Shown: positions 35,869 through 45,476, counted from the first letter of the stretch. The stretch: DNA of 64,000 nt from [Bacteroides] pectinophilus (GCA_025146925.1 CP102260.1:1317001-1381000); one strand, 5' to 3'. Numbers and translations are program-made. Notes: generated by a model from the letters alone, not told the origin.

Positions 35869-36954
35869 GTGGGTAGAGTTTATAACTTTAGTGCAGGTCC
35901 GGCAGTATTGCCTGTAGAGGTGCTGCAGGAAGCAGCAGATGAGATGCTTGATTACAGAGGAACAGGTATGTCTGTAATGGAGATGAGCCATCGTTCCAAG
36001 GCTTATGACAACATTATCAAAGAGGCAGAGGCTGATCTTCGTGAACTGATGAATATACCTGACAATTACAAGGTATTGTTCCTTCAGGGCGGTGCATCAC
36101 AGCAGTTTGCCATGATTCCTATGAACCTTATGAAGAATAAGAAGGCAGCTTATATTGTAACAGGACAGTGGGCTAAGAAGGCATATCAGGAAGCCCAGAT
36201 GTATGGTGAGGCAGTCAAGGTTGCTTCTTCAGAGGATAAGACTTTCTCATATATTCCGGACTGTTCAGATCTTGATATTCCGGAAGATGCTGATTATGTA
36301 TATATCTGTGAGAATAACACAATCTATGGCACTAAGTTTAAGACACTGCCTAACACAAAGGGACATACACTTGTTGCAGATGTTTCTTCATGTTTCCTTT
36401 CAGAGCCTGTAGATGTAACAAAGTATGGGGTAATCTATGGAGGAGTTCAGAAGAACATAGGACCTGCAGGTGTTGTTATTGTTATTATCCGTGAGGATCT
36501 TATTACTGAGGATGTATTACCGGGAACTCCTACAATGTTAAGATATAAGACACATGCAGATGCTAACTCTCTCTACAATACACCTCCTGCATACGGCATC
36601 TATATCTGTGGTAAGGTATTCAAGTGGCTTAAGAAGATGGGCGGTCTTGAGGAGATGAAGAAGATTAACGAGAAGAAGGCTAAGATTCTTTATGACTTCC
36701 TTGATGAGAGCAAGCTTTTCAAGGGAACAGTACGTAAGGAAGATCGTTCACTTATGAATGTACCGTTTGTAACAGGTGATGCAGATCTTGATGCTAAGTT
36801 TGTAGCCGAAGCCAAGGCAGCAGGTTTTGAGAATCTTAAGGGACACAGAACAGTTGGCGGTATGCGTGCAAGTATCTACAATGCAATGCCAATCGAAGGC
36901 GTAGAGAAGCTTGTAGAGTTCATGAAGAAGTTTGAAGCTGAGAATCTTAAGTAA
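35869..36954 (+). CDS. serC: Phosphoserine aminotransferase
   Basis: The 361-residue PLP enzyme begins MGRVYNFSAGPAVLPVEVL and shows MSHRSKAYDNII, LFLQGGASQQFAMIPMNL and YGGVQKNIGPAGVVIVI with the PLP lysine, all SerC marks. It converts 3-phosphohydroxypyruvate to phosphoserine with glutamate. The GTG start at 35869 lies 8 bases after AGGAGG; an upstream in-frame extension exists but would run through the promoter. serA follows after 68 bases. Confidence 0.95.
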   Translation: MGRVYNFSAGPAVLPVEVLQEAADEMLDYRGTGMSVMEMSHRSKAYDNIIKEAEADLRELMNIPDNYKVLFLQGGASQQFAMIPMNLMKNKKAAYIVTGQWAKKAYQEAQMYGEAVKVASSEDKTFSYIPDCSDLDIPEDADYVYICENNTIYGTKFKTLPNTKGHTLVADVSSCFLSEPVDVTKYGVIYGGVQKNIGPAGVVIVIIREDLITEDVLPGTPTMLRYKTHADANSLYNTPPAYGIYICGKVFKWLKKMGGLEEMKKINEKKAKILYDFLDESKLFKGTVRKEDRSLMNVPFVTGDADLDAKFVAEAKAAGFENLKGHRTVGGMRASIYNAMPIEGVEKLVEFMKKFEAENLK

Positions 36955-37022
36955 TTACCGGATTATCAGTGTTTAATTAACTGAATAATTAATGAGTCGG
37001 AGATAAGGAAGGAATACATACA

Positions 37023-38186
37023 ATGTATAATATTAATTGTCTTAATAATATTGCAGGCATAGGTCTTGACCTGTTTACAACAGATTATAACAAGGATGCT
37101 TCATATGAAGAGGCTGATGCGGTGCTTGTAAGAAGTGCTAAGATGCATGACATGGAGCTTTCGGACAGACTTCTTGCCATAGCAAGAGCCGGTGCAGGTG
37201 TTAATAATATTCCTCTTGATAAGTGTGCAGAGAAGGGTATTGTAGTATTCAATACACCGGGTGCCAATGCCAACGCAGTTAAGGAGCAGGTAATACTTGC
37301 AATGCTTCTTGCATCACGCGATTATATCGGTGCGGTTGACTGGGTAAAGGCCAATGCGGATGATGCAGATATTGCAAAGTCAACAGAGAAGGCTAAGAAG
37401 GCATTTGCAGGTACAGAGATTCTTGGCAAGAAGCTTGGTGTCATCGGACTTGGCGCAATTGGTGCAATGGTTGCCAACTCTGCTGCAGCACTTGGCATGC
37501 AGGTATACGGATATGATCCTTATCTCTCTGTTAATGCTGCATGGAGCATTAACAGAGATGTTAAGCACATTGTTAATGTTGAAGATATTTACAGAGAATG
37601 TGATTATATCACAATTCATGTTCCTGCTCTTGACAGCACAAAGGGAATGATTAACAAGGCTGCTTTCAACATGATGAAGGATGGTGTTGTTGTAATTAAC
37701 TGTGCAAGAGATATCCTTGTTGATGAGAATGCAATGGTAGATGCACTTGCGTCAGGCAAGGTTAAGAAGTATGTTACAGACTTCCCTAATACTCTTTCAG
37801 TTAAGCTTGAGAATACAATTGTTCTTCCTCATCTTGGCGCTTCAACTAAGGAAGCAGAAGATAACTGTGCAGTGATGGCAGTTAAGGAACTTCGTGATTA
37901 TATTGAGAATGGCAATATCCGTAATTCAGTTAACTATCCTGCATGTGACATGGGCGTATGCACTAACACAGGACGTATTGCGGTATGCCACAAGAATATT
38001 CCGTCAGTAATCAGCAATATTACAGCTGTTCTTGGTGCAGCAGGCGTTAATATCTCAGATATGCTTAACAAGTCACGTAATGATTATGCATATTCATTAT
38101 TTGATCTTGACGATGCGGTTAATGCAGATGTAATTAAGAAGCTTGAGGAAGTAGAAGGCGTTATTAAGGTTAGAGTGGTGAAGTAA
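37023..38186 (+). CDS. serA: D-3-phosphoglycerate dehydrogenase
   Basis: The 387-residue protein has ARAGAGVNNIPLDKCAEKGI, the NAD site LGVIGLGAIGAMVANSAAALGM, VINCARDILVDENAMVDAL, the catalytic His in VLPHLGASTKEAEDNCA, and a C-terminal ACT domain (about 315-387; NIPSVISNITAVLGAAGVNI) for serine feedback. The N-terminus starts MYNINCLNNIAGIGLDLF and lacks the front part of longer SerA forms, normal for this short clostridial type. The start ATG follows GGAAGGAATACATACA. Its stop overlaps the DUF1015 start by one base. Confidence 0.95.
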   Translation: MYNINCLNNIAGIGLDLFTTDYNKDASYEEADAVLVRSAKMHDMELSDRLLAIARAGAGVNNIPLDKCAEKGIVVFNTPGANANAVKEQVILAMLLASRDYIGAVDWVKANADDADIAKSTEKAKKAFAGTEILGKKLGVIGLGAIGAMVANSAAALGMQVYGYDPYLSVNAAWSINRDVKHIVNVEDIYRECDYITIHVPALDSTKGMINKAAFNMMKDGVVVINCARDILVDENAMVDALASGKVKKYVTDFPNTLSVKLENTIVLPHLGASTKEAEDNCAVMAVKELRDYIENGNIRNSVNYPACDMGVCTNTGRIAVCHKNIPSVISNITAVLGAAGVNISDMLNKSRNDYAYSLFDLDDAVNADVIKKLEEVEGVIKVRVVK

Positions 38187-39418
38187 TGGCAATTATAAGA
38201 CCGTTTCAGTGTGTAAGACCTAATGAGAGTGTGGCTGCGAGAGTAGCTGCACTCCCATATGATGTATATAACAGAGAAGAAGCCTGCGAGGAGGTTAAGC
38301 GCGAGCCGTTATCATTTCTTCGCATAGACAGACCTGAGACACAGTTCGACAGTTCTGTTGATATGTATGCGCCTGAAGTATACCAGAAGGCCAGGCAGAT
38401 GCTGGATGAAGCTATGGCAGACGGTACATATATTGAGGATTCTGACAGAACGTATTATATATACGAACTTACAATGGATGGAAGAAGCCAGACAGGCATT
38501 GTAGCATGTGCTTCTATTGATGATTACAGTAATAATGTAATTAAGAAGCATGAGAATACAAGAGCTGAGAAGGAAGTTGACAGAATTACACATGTAGATA
38601 CATGCAGTGCGCAGACGGGGCCTATATTCCTTGCCTACAGAGCTGACGGGGTTATTAATGCTGAGGTAGCTAAGGCGAAAGAGAATGACCCTCTTTATGA
38701 TTTCACGTCTCCTGATGGAATAAGACATGCAGTATGGAAGATTGCATCAGAGGATTCTGTAGAAGCAATAGAAAGAGCATTTGCAGGCATAGATTCTATC
38801 TATATTGCGGATGGACATCACCGTGCGGCATCTGCTTACAAAGTAGGACTCAAGAGAAGGGCAGAACATCCGGGATTCACAGGTGATGAAGAATTCAATT
38901 ATTTCCTTTCGGTACTGTTTCCTGACGAGCAGCTTATGATTATGCCGTATAACAGAGTTGTTAAGGATCTTAACGGATACAGTAAGGATGAGTTCATTGC
39001 AAAGATTTCAGATAAGTTTGATGTGGTTAAGTCAGACAAGCCGGTAGCGCCTGCCGTGAAGTATACATTTGGAATGTATCTTGAAGGACAGTGGTACACG
39101 CTTACGGCACATGAAGATATACGTCCGGATTCACCGGTTGACGGACTGGATGTTGCAATACTTCAGAATGAGCTGCTTGATCCTGTGCTTGGAATTAAGA
39201 ATCCGAAGACAGATGCAAGAATTGATTTTGTTGGTGGAATAAGAGGGCTTGGCGAGCTTGAGCGCAGAACAGAGAATGATATGAAGATAGCATTTTCAAT
39301 GTATCCTACATCCATTCAGGAGCTTTTTGCAGTTGCAGACGCAGGACTCCTGATGCCACCTAAGTCAACATGGTTTGAACCAAAGCTTAGAAGCGGAATA
39401 TTTATTCACAGAATATAA
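38186..39418 (+). CDS. DUF1015 protein of the serine operon
   Basis: The 410-residue cytoplasmic protein starts MAIIRPFQCVRPNESVAARV and has AALPYDVYNREEA, NVIKKHENTRAEKEVDRI and SIYIADGHHRAASAYKVG, the usual DUF1015 signature. The DGHHR motif recalls the nucleotide-binding GxxR motif of ParB/Srx-fold proteins, including serine kinases of the SerK kind. This is a resemblance only. It is joined to serA by a TAATG overlap, so it is made in step with SerA. No phosphoserine phosphatase gene is present in the operon, so a role at the phosphoserine-to-serine step is a fair guess, unproven. Confidence 0.85.
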   Translation: MAIIRPFQCVRPNESVAARVAALPYDVYNREEACEEVKREPLSFLRIDRPETQFDSSVDMYAPEVYQKARQMLDEAMADGTYIEDSDRTYYIYELTMDGRSQTGIVACASIDDYSNNVIKKHENTRAEKEVDRITHVDTCSAQTGPIFLAYRADGVINAEVAKAKENDPLYDFTSPDGIRHAVWKIASEDSVEAIERAFAGIDSIYIADGHHRAASAYKVGLKRRAEHPGFTGDEEFNYFLSVLFPDEQLMIMPYNRVVKDLNGYSKDEFIAKISDKFDVVKSDKPVAPAVKYTFGMYLEGQWYTLTAHEDIRPDSPVDGLDVAILQNELLDPVLGIKNPKTDARIDFVGGIRGLGELERRTENDMKIAFSMYPTSIQELFAVADAGLLMPPKSTWFEPKLRSGIFIHRI

Positions 39419-39431
39419 TTCACAGAATATG
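39404..39431 (+). repeat. 14-base tandem repeat at a gene end
   Basis: ATTCACAGAATATA is followed at once by ATTCACAGAATATG. The first copy holds the last codons and the second starts at the final base pair of the DUF1015 stop codon, probably a slippage duplication. Confidence 0.8.
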
Positions 39432-39454
39432 ATGATATAACGGAGGATTAGCCG

Positions 39455-40318
39455 ATGCTGCATGAAGATATAGAACTTAAGATTGACTATGAGACCCTTG
39501 GAATTAAGCATGATACATCGGTGCCTGTGCTTACAACATATATCCTTAAGAGACTTGTACAGATGCAGGGTGACCGTAAACGTCCGTGTATTCTGATATG
39601 TCCGGGTGGAGGATATGAGCACCTTGCGGAAAGAGAAGCAGAGCCTATAGCAATCCGCATGAACAGTATGGGGTTTAATGCATGCGTATTGAGATACAGC
39701 CTGATTCCTAACGAATACCCGGTTCCTTTATATGAAGCTGCGTATGCAGTGAAGTATATCCGTGACCATGCGGATGAGTGGGGGATTAATCCGGATAAGA
39801 TTGTAATAGCGGGTTTTTCTGCCGGCGGACACGTGGCTGCAAGTCTTGGAACATTGTGGAATCAGCAGGAGCTGGATTCATATATAAGAGATTATCTCAG
39901 GTGTGAGCCTGAATATGTGCGACCGGACGGAATGCTTCTGGGATATCCTGTTATTACGTCAGGTGATAAAGCACATAGAATGTCGTTTGTGAGACTTCTG
40001 GGTGACAGATATGATGAACTGCATGATACGGTTTCACTTGAAAACCGTGTCAATAAGGGAACACCGGAAGCTTTTATATGGCATACGTTTGAGGATGGCT
40101 CGGTTCCTGTTGAGAACTCGCTTCTGTTTGCAGAGGCAATGAAAAAGCAGGAGGTTCCGTTTGAACTTCATATATTCCCTAAGGGAAGTCATGGACTTGG
40201 TCTTGGAACAAGGGAAACTGACATGAAGGATGGAAGTAAATATCAACCTGAGTGCAGCGTATGGCCTGATATGTTCAGAACATGGTTTGAGAGTACAATA
40301 GGACCAATATACGAATAA
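39455..40318 (+). CDS. Alpha/beta-hydrolase, carbohydrate esterase-like
   Basis: The 287-residue protein has the oxyanion segment ICPGGGYEHLAEREAEPIA, the nucleophile elbow IVIAGFSAGGHVAASLG (GxSxG), and a late KGSHGLGLG segment holding the active His. The Asp lies in WHTFEDGSVPVENSLLFAEA. This is the pattern of small acetyl-ester hydrolases (BD-FAE/acetyl-xylan esterase-like) without a signal peptide, so it acts in the cytoplasm, perhaps on acetylated sugars taken up from pectin or xylan. The start ATG follows ACGGAGGATTAGCCG. A terminator follows the stop. Confidence 0.85.
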   Translation: MLHEDIELKIDYETLGIKHDTSVPVLTTYILKRLVQMQGDRKRPCILICPGGGYEHLAEREAEPIAIRMNSMGFNACVLRYSLIPNEYPVPLYEAAYAVKYIRDHADEWGINPDKIVIAGFSAGGHVAASLGTLWNQQELDSYIRDYLRCEPEYVRPDGMLLGYPVITSGDKAHRMSFVRLLGDRYDELHDTVSLENRVNKGTPEAFIWHTFEDGSVPVENSLLFAEAMKKQEVPFELHIFPKGSHGLGLGTRETDMKDGSKYQPECSVWPDMFRTWFESTIGPIYE

Positions 40319-40325
40319 CACAATT

Positions 40326-40377
40326 GGCTGCATAGCGGCACCTGTCATGTGGCAGGTGCCTGTGGTGCAGCCTTTTT
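40326..40377 (+). terminator. Intrinsic terminator after the esterase gene
   Basis: GGCTGCA (40326-40332) pairs with TGCAGCC (40366-40372), with an inner stem GGCACCTG/CAGGTGCC, followed by TTTTT. Confidence 0.88.
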
Positions 40378-40416
40378 GATTGTGATACATAAGTGCGTTA
40401 ATGATGGGAGGCAGGT

Positions 40417-42582
40417 ATGAATAATAAATTATATAATCTTATGAATTGGCCGGATATAGAGGGAATTGTATATTCGGATACGGATTCACCGCAGAAGCTG
40501 CTCGGAGGACATGTCTGTGAAGAAGGATTTCTTATACAGACATTCAACCCGCATGCAGTTGAGATGAAGGTAAAGATTGATGGTAAAAGCAAGATATATC
40601 CGATGCAAAAGGTAGATGAAGCCGGATATTATGCCGTACTCATTCCCGGAAAGAGAAAACAGAATTATACATTTATATCCGAAAATGTGGAAGGTGAGCA
40701 AAGGGAATACAAGGATGCATATGCATTTGATGTGAGTATTGACAATGCTGAGATAAGAAAGTTCCGCGCGGGGATTAATTATGAGATATACAGGATACTC
40801 GGAGCACATTGCGGAGTGATAAATGGCGTCAGAGGAACAAGATTTGCCATATGGATGCCTGATGTCAAGCGCGTAAGTGTTGTGGGTGACTTCTGCAAAT
40901 GGGACGGAAGAGTGTTCCAGATGATGAAACACGATGGAAGCAGCGTGTATGAACTCTTTATTCCCGGTGTTGAGGCAGGCAGCATATACAAATACGAGGT
41001 GCGTAAAAAAGACGGAAGCTGTATGCTTATTACAGACCCATATGCGCGGGCTGTTGAAGATGAAGGGAATGCAGCTGTTGTATGTGGTGATGATGACTTC
41101 GTGTGGTCTGATGATAAATGGATGGCACTGCGTAAGATGGAAGATACACGAAGAACGCCTGCATCAATTTACCAGACAGCTTTTTCGGAAGATTCATGCA
41201 GCTATGTGGAGAATGCGGGGTATACGCATGTTGAACTTATGCCGGTTATGGAAGGAACACATTGCTGTTATGCCGTCTCGCCGAAGATTGGCGGACGCAA
41301 TGAACTGAAAAAATATATTAACACAATGCATGATATGGGTATAGGTGTTATTCTTGACTGGGAATGCAGCAGGGATAACTTTAACGTACCTGAGATTTCC
41401 AATTACTATATTGCCAATATTATTATGCTGGCTGAAGAATTTCATGCAGACGGAATAAGATTTACAGAACTGGACAGGCTGCTTTATCTTGATTACGGAA
41501 TGGCTCCGGGAGAATGGACGCCTAATATATACGGTGGTAAAGAAAATCTTGCAGCGGTGGAATTATTTAAGCACATTAATTCAATAATAAAAAAACGCGG
41601 ACTTGACATTATGCTTATTGCCAGGGAATCGGCGGCGTGGCCGTGCGTTACCGGTAATGTAAGTACCGGACTTGGATTTGATTACAAATGGAATAACGGA
41701 TGGCTTAAGGAACTGTTTGATTTTATGAAACTTGACCCGATATACCGAAAAGACCGTTATAACCAGCTTGTATTCAGCATGATATATAACTATAGTGAAA
41801 AGTTCATCCTGGCACTTCCGGAAGATGCGTTTGCTGACTATGGTTATTCTATGCTGAATATGATGCCGGGCAGCGATGAAGAGAAATTTGCAAGTGTAAA
41901 GGCAGCACTCGGATATACATTTTTACATCCGGGGAAAAAGCTTATATCAGACAGTGTATGCAATATGGATGATAATAATAAGCTTAATAATTATGTGAAA
42001 GAGCTTAATAACCTTTACAGAAGCAATCCTGAGCTGCACGAACTTGATTATGATCCTGACGGATTCGAGTGGATTAATAATTTTTCTGCTAATGAGACAG
42101 TTGTTATATTCTGCCGTAAGTCATCTGAAGGCGGACATCTTATTGCGGCGGTCAATTTTACGCCTGTTGTAAGAAAGAATTATAAAATAGGTGTGCCGTA
42201 TGCAGGCAAATGCCGTGAGATATTTAACAGCGATTCACTCCAATTTGACGGAGAGGGCAATGTTAATCCTGATATAATCAGATCAGTTGAAAGTGAATGT
42301 GACGGACGGGATAATTCTGTAAGAATTACGCTTCCTCCTATGGGAATTGCCGTATTCAGATGTACTCCGTATACGGAAAATGAGCTTATTGAGATAGAGA
42401 ATGCCCGCAAGGAAAAAGAGGCACGTCAGAAACGCGAAGAGGCACGTAAGCTGATTGAGGAAGCAAAGAGGCTTGAACGTGAGGCAGAGGATATAGAGAA
42501 AAAGAAACGTATGGTAATAAAAACCGGAGGAGCAAAGTCAGGCTCCAAGAAGCCGGTTACTGCAAAACGTAAGATGCCGTAA
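40417..42582 (+). CDS. Catalytically dead GH13 protein, glycogen-branching-enzyme (GlgB) type
   Basis: The 721-residue protein follows GlgB along its length: an extra N-terminal beta domain, CBM48 (GTRFAIWMPDVKRVSVVGDF), a barrel with LLYLDYG, WTPNIYGGKENLAAVEL, DPIYRKDRYNQLVFSMIY and a C-terminal beta domain. The active residues are lost. The nucleophile Asp in DGLRVD is Thr350 (DGIRFT), the acid Glu in IAEES is Arg403 (IARES), and the HDE motif is EDA (Glu469-Asp470-Ala471), keeping only the stabiliser Asp. Region I is LDWECS instead of DxVPxH. It should not branch glucan. A charged coiled coil (about 652-690) and a basic Lys/Arg tail are added after the GlgB part. The ATG follows ATGGGAGGCAGGT. 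It has its own unit after a terminator. Confidence 0.88.
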   Translation: MNNKLYNLMNWPDIEGIVYSDTDSPQKLLGGHVCEEGFLIQTFNPHAVEMKVKIDGKSKIYPMQKVDEAGYYAVLIPGKRKQNYTFISENVEGEQREYKDAYAFDVSIDNAEIRKFRAGINYEIYRILGAHCGVINGVRGTRFAIWMPDVKRVSVVGDFCKWDGRVFQMMKHDGSSVYELFIPGVEAGSIYKYEVRKKDGSCMLITDPYARAVEDEGNAAVVCGDDDFVWSDDKWMALRKMEDTRRTPASIYQTAFSEDSCSYVENAGYTHVELMPVMEGTHCCYAVSPKIGGRNELKKYINTMHDMGIGVILDWECSRDNFNVPEISNYYIANIIMLAEEFHADGIRFTELDRLLYLDYGMAPGEWTPNIYGGKENLAAVELFKHINSIIKKRGLDIMLIARESAAWPCVTGNVSTGLGFDYKWNNGWLKELFDFMKLDPIYRKDRYNQLVFSMIYNYSEKFILALPEDAFADYGYSMLNMMPGSDEEKFASVKAALGYTFLHPGKKLISDSVCNMDDNNKLNNYVKELNNLYRSNPELHELDYDPDGFEWINNFSANETVVIFCRKSSEGGHLIAAVNFTPVVRKNYKIGVPYAGKCREIFNSDSLQFDGEGNVNPDIIRSVESECDGRDNSVRITLPPMGIAVFRCTPYTENELIEIENARKEKEARQKREEARKLIEEAKRLEREAEDIEKKKRMVIKTGGAKSGSKKPVTAKRKMP

Positions 42583-42630
42583 TGAATGGAGATTAGTGTG
42601 TTGGTGTGCCTGCGGAATGGAGGTTAGTAT

Positions 42631-43530
42631 ATGAATAATATTTTAACAGCTTTTGCACAGACAGCAGAAGTGAAAGATGTCAAAGAAGTTGTTGAGGAGA
42701 CACAGCGGTTCTTTACAATGAATGACATGAGGACAATCCTTGATAAATTTATTGAGTGGTGTGCAAGTACAGTAGGAACGATTGTATGGGCACTCATTGT
42801 ATGGGTAATCGGAAAGAAGATACTTAAGGCACTTCTTAAGGTGCTTGGAAAGGCGCTTGACAGAAGCAGGCTGGATGAGGGTGTTACTAAATTCATGCTG
42901 TCATTATCCAGATTTGCCGGCAATGTAGTGCTTGTGATAATGATAATAGATATACTCGGCTTTGATACAACGTCATTTATCGCAGTACTTGGTTCAGCGG
43001 GTATCGCGCTTGGTATGTCATTGCAGGGAAGTCTCGCCAATGTGGCAGGCGGTATATTAATCCTGCTGTTCAAGCCGTTTGCAGTAGGAGATTATATTGT
43101 TGCAGGAGGATACGAAGGCAATGTTACAACAATAGACCTTCTTTATACAAAGCTTATTACTATTGACAACAAAATGGTAACTATCCCTAATGGAACGCTT
43201 TCTAATTCAAGTATTGTAAATGTTGCATCGCAGCCGCAGCGGCGTCTTGATATCCAGATTGGAATAGGATATTCATCAGATCTCAAGCTTGCCAAAAGGC
43301 TTCTGCTTGATGCCATGAATAAGCAGGCCGGCGTGCTTACAGACAAAGATATCATGGTGGTTGTCAAGTCACTTGATGACAGCTGTGTCACACTTGAGAC
43401 AAGATGCTGGGTTATGACCTCTGATTATTGGAATGTGAGATTTGCCTTGCTGGAAGGTTATAAGGAAACGTTTGACGATAACGGAATTGAGATTCCGTTT
43501 AATCAGATGGATGTACACATAGTACAGTAA
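42631..43530 (+). CDS. Small-conductance mechanosensitive channel, MscS family
   Basis: The 299-residue protein has three transmembrane helices. The pore-lining third helix is GSAGIALGMSLQGSLANVAGGILIL, followed by FKPFAVGDYIVAGG and the beta domain VTIPNGTLSNSSIVN. These are MscS signatures. It opens under membrane tension to release solutes after osmotic downshock. The N-terminal 35 residues before the first helix are an extra polar segment. The start ATG follows AATGGAGGTTAGTAT. It ends at a bidirectional terminator. Confidence 0.93.
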   Translation: MNNILTAFAQTAEVKDVKEVVEETQRFFTMNDMRTILDKFIEWCASTVGTIVWALIVWVIGKKILKALLKVLGKALDRSRLDEGVTKFMLSLSRFAGNVVLVIMIIDILGFDTTSFIAVLGSAGIALGMSLQGSLANVAGGILILLFKPFAVGDYIVAGGYEGNVTTIDLLYTKLITIDNKMVTIPNGTLSNSSIVNVASQPQRRLDIQIGIGYSSDLKLAKRLLLDAMNKQAGVLTDKDIMVVVKSLDDSCVTLETRCWVMTSDYWNVRFALLEGYKETFDDNGIEIPFNQMDVHIVQ

Positions 43531-43550
43531 AAATAGCTGGATAAGATATA

Positions 43551-43608
43551 AAAAAATAGCAAGATAAGATTCAATGTAAAATACATAAACTTATTTTGCT
43601 ATTTTTTA
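43551..43608. terminator. Bidirectional terminator between mscS-type gene and the UPF0340 gene
   Basis: AAAAAATAGCAAGATAAG pairs with CTTATTTTGCTATTTTTT, one G-U pair, giving A/T tracts on both sides for the two convergent genes. Confidence 0.85.
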
Positions 43609-43652
43609 TATTAAGAATATTAATGTTAAAATGCTTCTTGCATAAAACATCC

Positions 43653-44249
43653 TTATGCAAGTGATGATTCATAGCATGCACGTTCGCCGCCGATATACTT
43701 GGCACGTGTTCTTGCACATACAACATGCGCGTTTCCGATAGAAGAAACGGCAGTGCGGACAGGAACAGCCACGGGAGCGAGGTGCATCCCGATAAGTGTA
43801 TCACCGATGTCAATTCCTGCCTGAGCCTGAATATATTCAACGGCAACCGGATTATCGAAACCATTATATGCAGCTGTTGAGAATGAACCGCCGGCCTTGA
43901 GCTGTGGACGTACATTCACACGCGTAAGGCGGTACAGCTTTGCACATTCCTTTTCAACGATGATAGCACGGTTAAGATGCTCACAGCACTGTGTGGCAAG
44001 AAAAATACCGTTAGCCTTGCATACATCATTAAGCGCGTTAAAAACAGTCTTTCCAATCTCTTCACTTGAAAAAGTGCCGATTCTATGCTTTGCTATTTCA
44101 CTGGATGAACATCCGACAACAAGAATGTCATCCTTTTCAAGATGCGCAACGGCAAGAAGCTCGTTGGCAACAGCTGTTGTCTGCTGCCTCAAAGCTTCAA
44201 GATCCATTGTCATCTCAGTTGCAATTCCGCCATTAGGTAAATTAATCAT
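43653..44249 (-). CDS. TIGR01440/UPF0340-family protein
   Basis: The 198-residue protein matches the UPF0340 (DUF436) family: DILVVGCSSSEIAKHRIGTFSS, GIFLATQCCEHLNRAIIVE, and IGDTLIGMHLAPVAVPVR. The conserved cysteines and histidines suggest a metal or redox site, but no function is known to me. It begins 6 bases after argG ends on the same strand and is probably cotranscribed with it. The start is uncertain: ATG 44249 gives a longer front than homologues, while ATG 44213 or 44207 would start near MDLEALRQQTT; none has a strong ribosome binding site. Confidence 0.82.
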   Translation of the reverse strand: MINLPNGGIATEMTMDLEALRQQTTAVANELLAVAHLEKDDILVVGCSSSEIAKHRIGTFSSEEIGKTVFNALNDVCKANGIFLATQCCEHLNRAIIVEKECAKLYRLTRVNVRPQLKAGGSFSTAAYNGFDNPVAVEYIQAQAGIDIGDTLIGMHLAPVAVPVRTAVSSIGNAHVVCARTRAKYIGGERACYESSLA

Positions 44250-44255
44250 AATTAA

Positions 44256-45476
44256 TTACTTCTTATTCTCGAGTTCCTTGTGCTTCATGGCTCTAATCTT
44301 GCATGAAAGACCATACAGGTTAATGAAGCCTTCTGCATCATGGTGATCATACATGTCGCCTGTTGTAAATGAAGCAATTGACTCGTTATAAAGTGAATAT
44401 GGAGAAGTTGTTCCGGCCTTAATGATGTTGCCCTTGTAAAGCTTGAACTTAACTTCACCTGTAACATACTGCTGTGTTGACTCAACGAAAGCCTGAAGAG
44501 CTTCACGAAGAGGAGTGAACCACTTACCTTCGTAAACTACATCTGCAAGCTTGTTGCCGATGTTCTTCTTAACTGCATATGTGTCACGGTCAAGAATAAG
44601 TTCCTCAAGCTGCTGATGAGCTTCCATAAGGATTGTTCCGCCAGGTGTCTCATATACACCACGAGACTTCATGCCAACAACACGGTTCTCTACGATATCA
44701 ATGATGCCGATACCATGCTTGCCACCGAGCTTGTTAAGTGTACGGATGATATCAGCAACCTTCATCTTCTCGCCGTTAACTGATGTAGGAACACCCTTTT
44801 CAAATGTCATAGTAACATATTCGCCTTCATCAGGAGCTTCTTCAGGGCTGTTGCCAAGTACAAGCAGGTGCTTGTAGTTAGGCTCATTGGCAGGATCCTC
44901 AAGCTCAAGACCTTCGTGGCTGATATGCCATAAGTTACGGTCACGGCTGTAGCTGTTATCAGCTGAGAATGGAAGATTAATTCCATGCTGTCTGCAGTAC
45001 TCAATCTCATCTTCACGTGACTTAAGAGTCCACTTATCATTTCTCCAAGGAGCGATAATCTTGATATCAGGAGCGAGAGCCTTAATTGCAAGCTCAAAAC
45101 GAACCTGATCGTTACCCTTACCTGTTGCACCATGGCAGATGGCAGAAGCACCTTCCTTACGTGCAATCTCAACGAGTCTCTTGGCAATTGCAGGTCTTGC
45201 CATTGAAGTACCAAGAAGATACTTATCCTCATATACGGCATGTGCCTGAACACATGGAACTATGTAATCTTCTGCAAATGTGTCAGTAAGATCTTCAATG
45301 TAAAGCTTTGAAGCACCACAGCTCTTAGCTCTTTCATCAAGTCCGTTAAGTTCCTCTTCCTGTCCGCAGTCAGCGCAGACACAGATAACTTCGTAATCAA
45401 AATTTTCCTTAAGCCATGGAATGATGGCTGTGGTATCAAGACCACCTGAGTAAGCAAGAATAACTTTCTCTTTCAT
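44256..45476 (-). CDS. argG: Argininosuccinate synthase
   Basis: The 406-residue enzyme begins MKEKVILAYSGGLDTTAIIPW with the N-type ATP motif SGGLDT, then CHGATGKGNDQVRFE and DNSYSRDRNLWHISHEGLELEDP. It joins citrulline and aspartate using ATP. I place the start at ATG 45476, 8 bases after GGAGG; the longer frame from 45491 is unlikely. It is divergent from argC, and the shared region holds two promoters and two candidate ArgR sites. Confidence 0.96.
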   Translation of the reverse strand: MKEKVILAYSGGLDTTAIIPWLKENFDYEVICVCADCGQEEELNGLDERAKSCGASKLYIEDLTDTFAEDYIVPCVQAHAVYEDKYLLGTSMARPAIAKRLVEIARKEGASAICHGATGKGNDQVRFELAIKALAPDIKIIAPWRNDKWTLKSREDEIEYCRQHGINLPFSADNSYSRDRNLWHISHEGLELEDPANEPNYKHLLVLGNSPEEAPDEGEYVTMTFEKGVPTSVNGEKMKVADIIRTLNKLGGKHGIGIIDIVENRVVGMKSRGVYETPGGTILMEAHQQLEELILDRDTYAVKKNIGNKLADVVYEGKWFTPLREALQAFVESTQQYVTGEVKFKLYKGNIIKAGTTSPYSLYNESIASFTTGDMYDHHDAEGFINLYGLSCKIRAMKHKELENKK

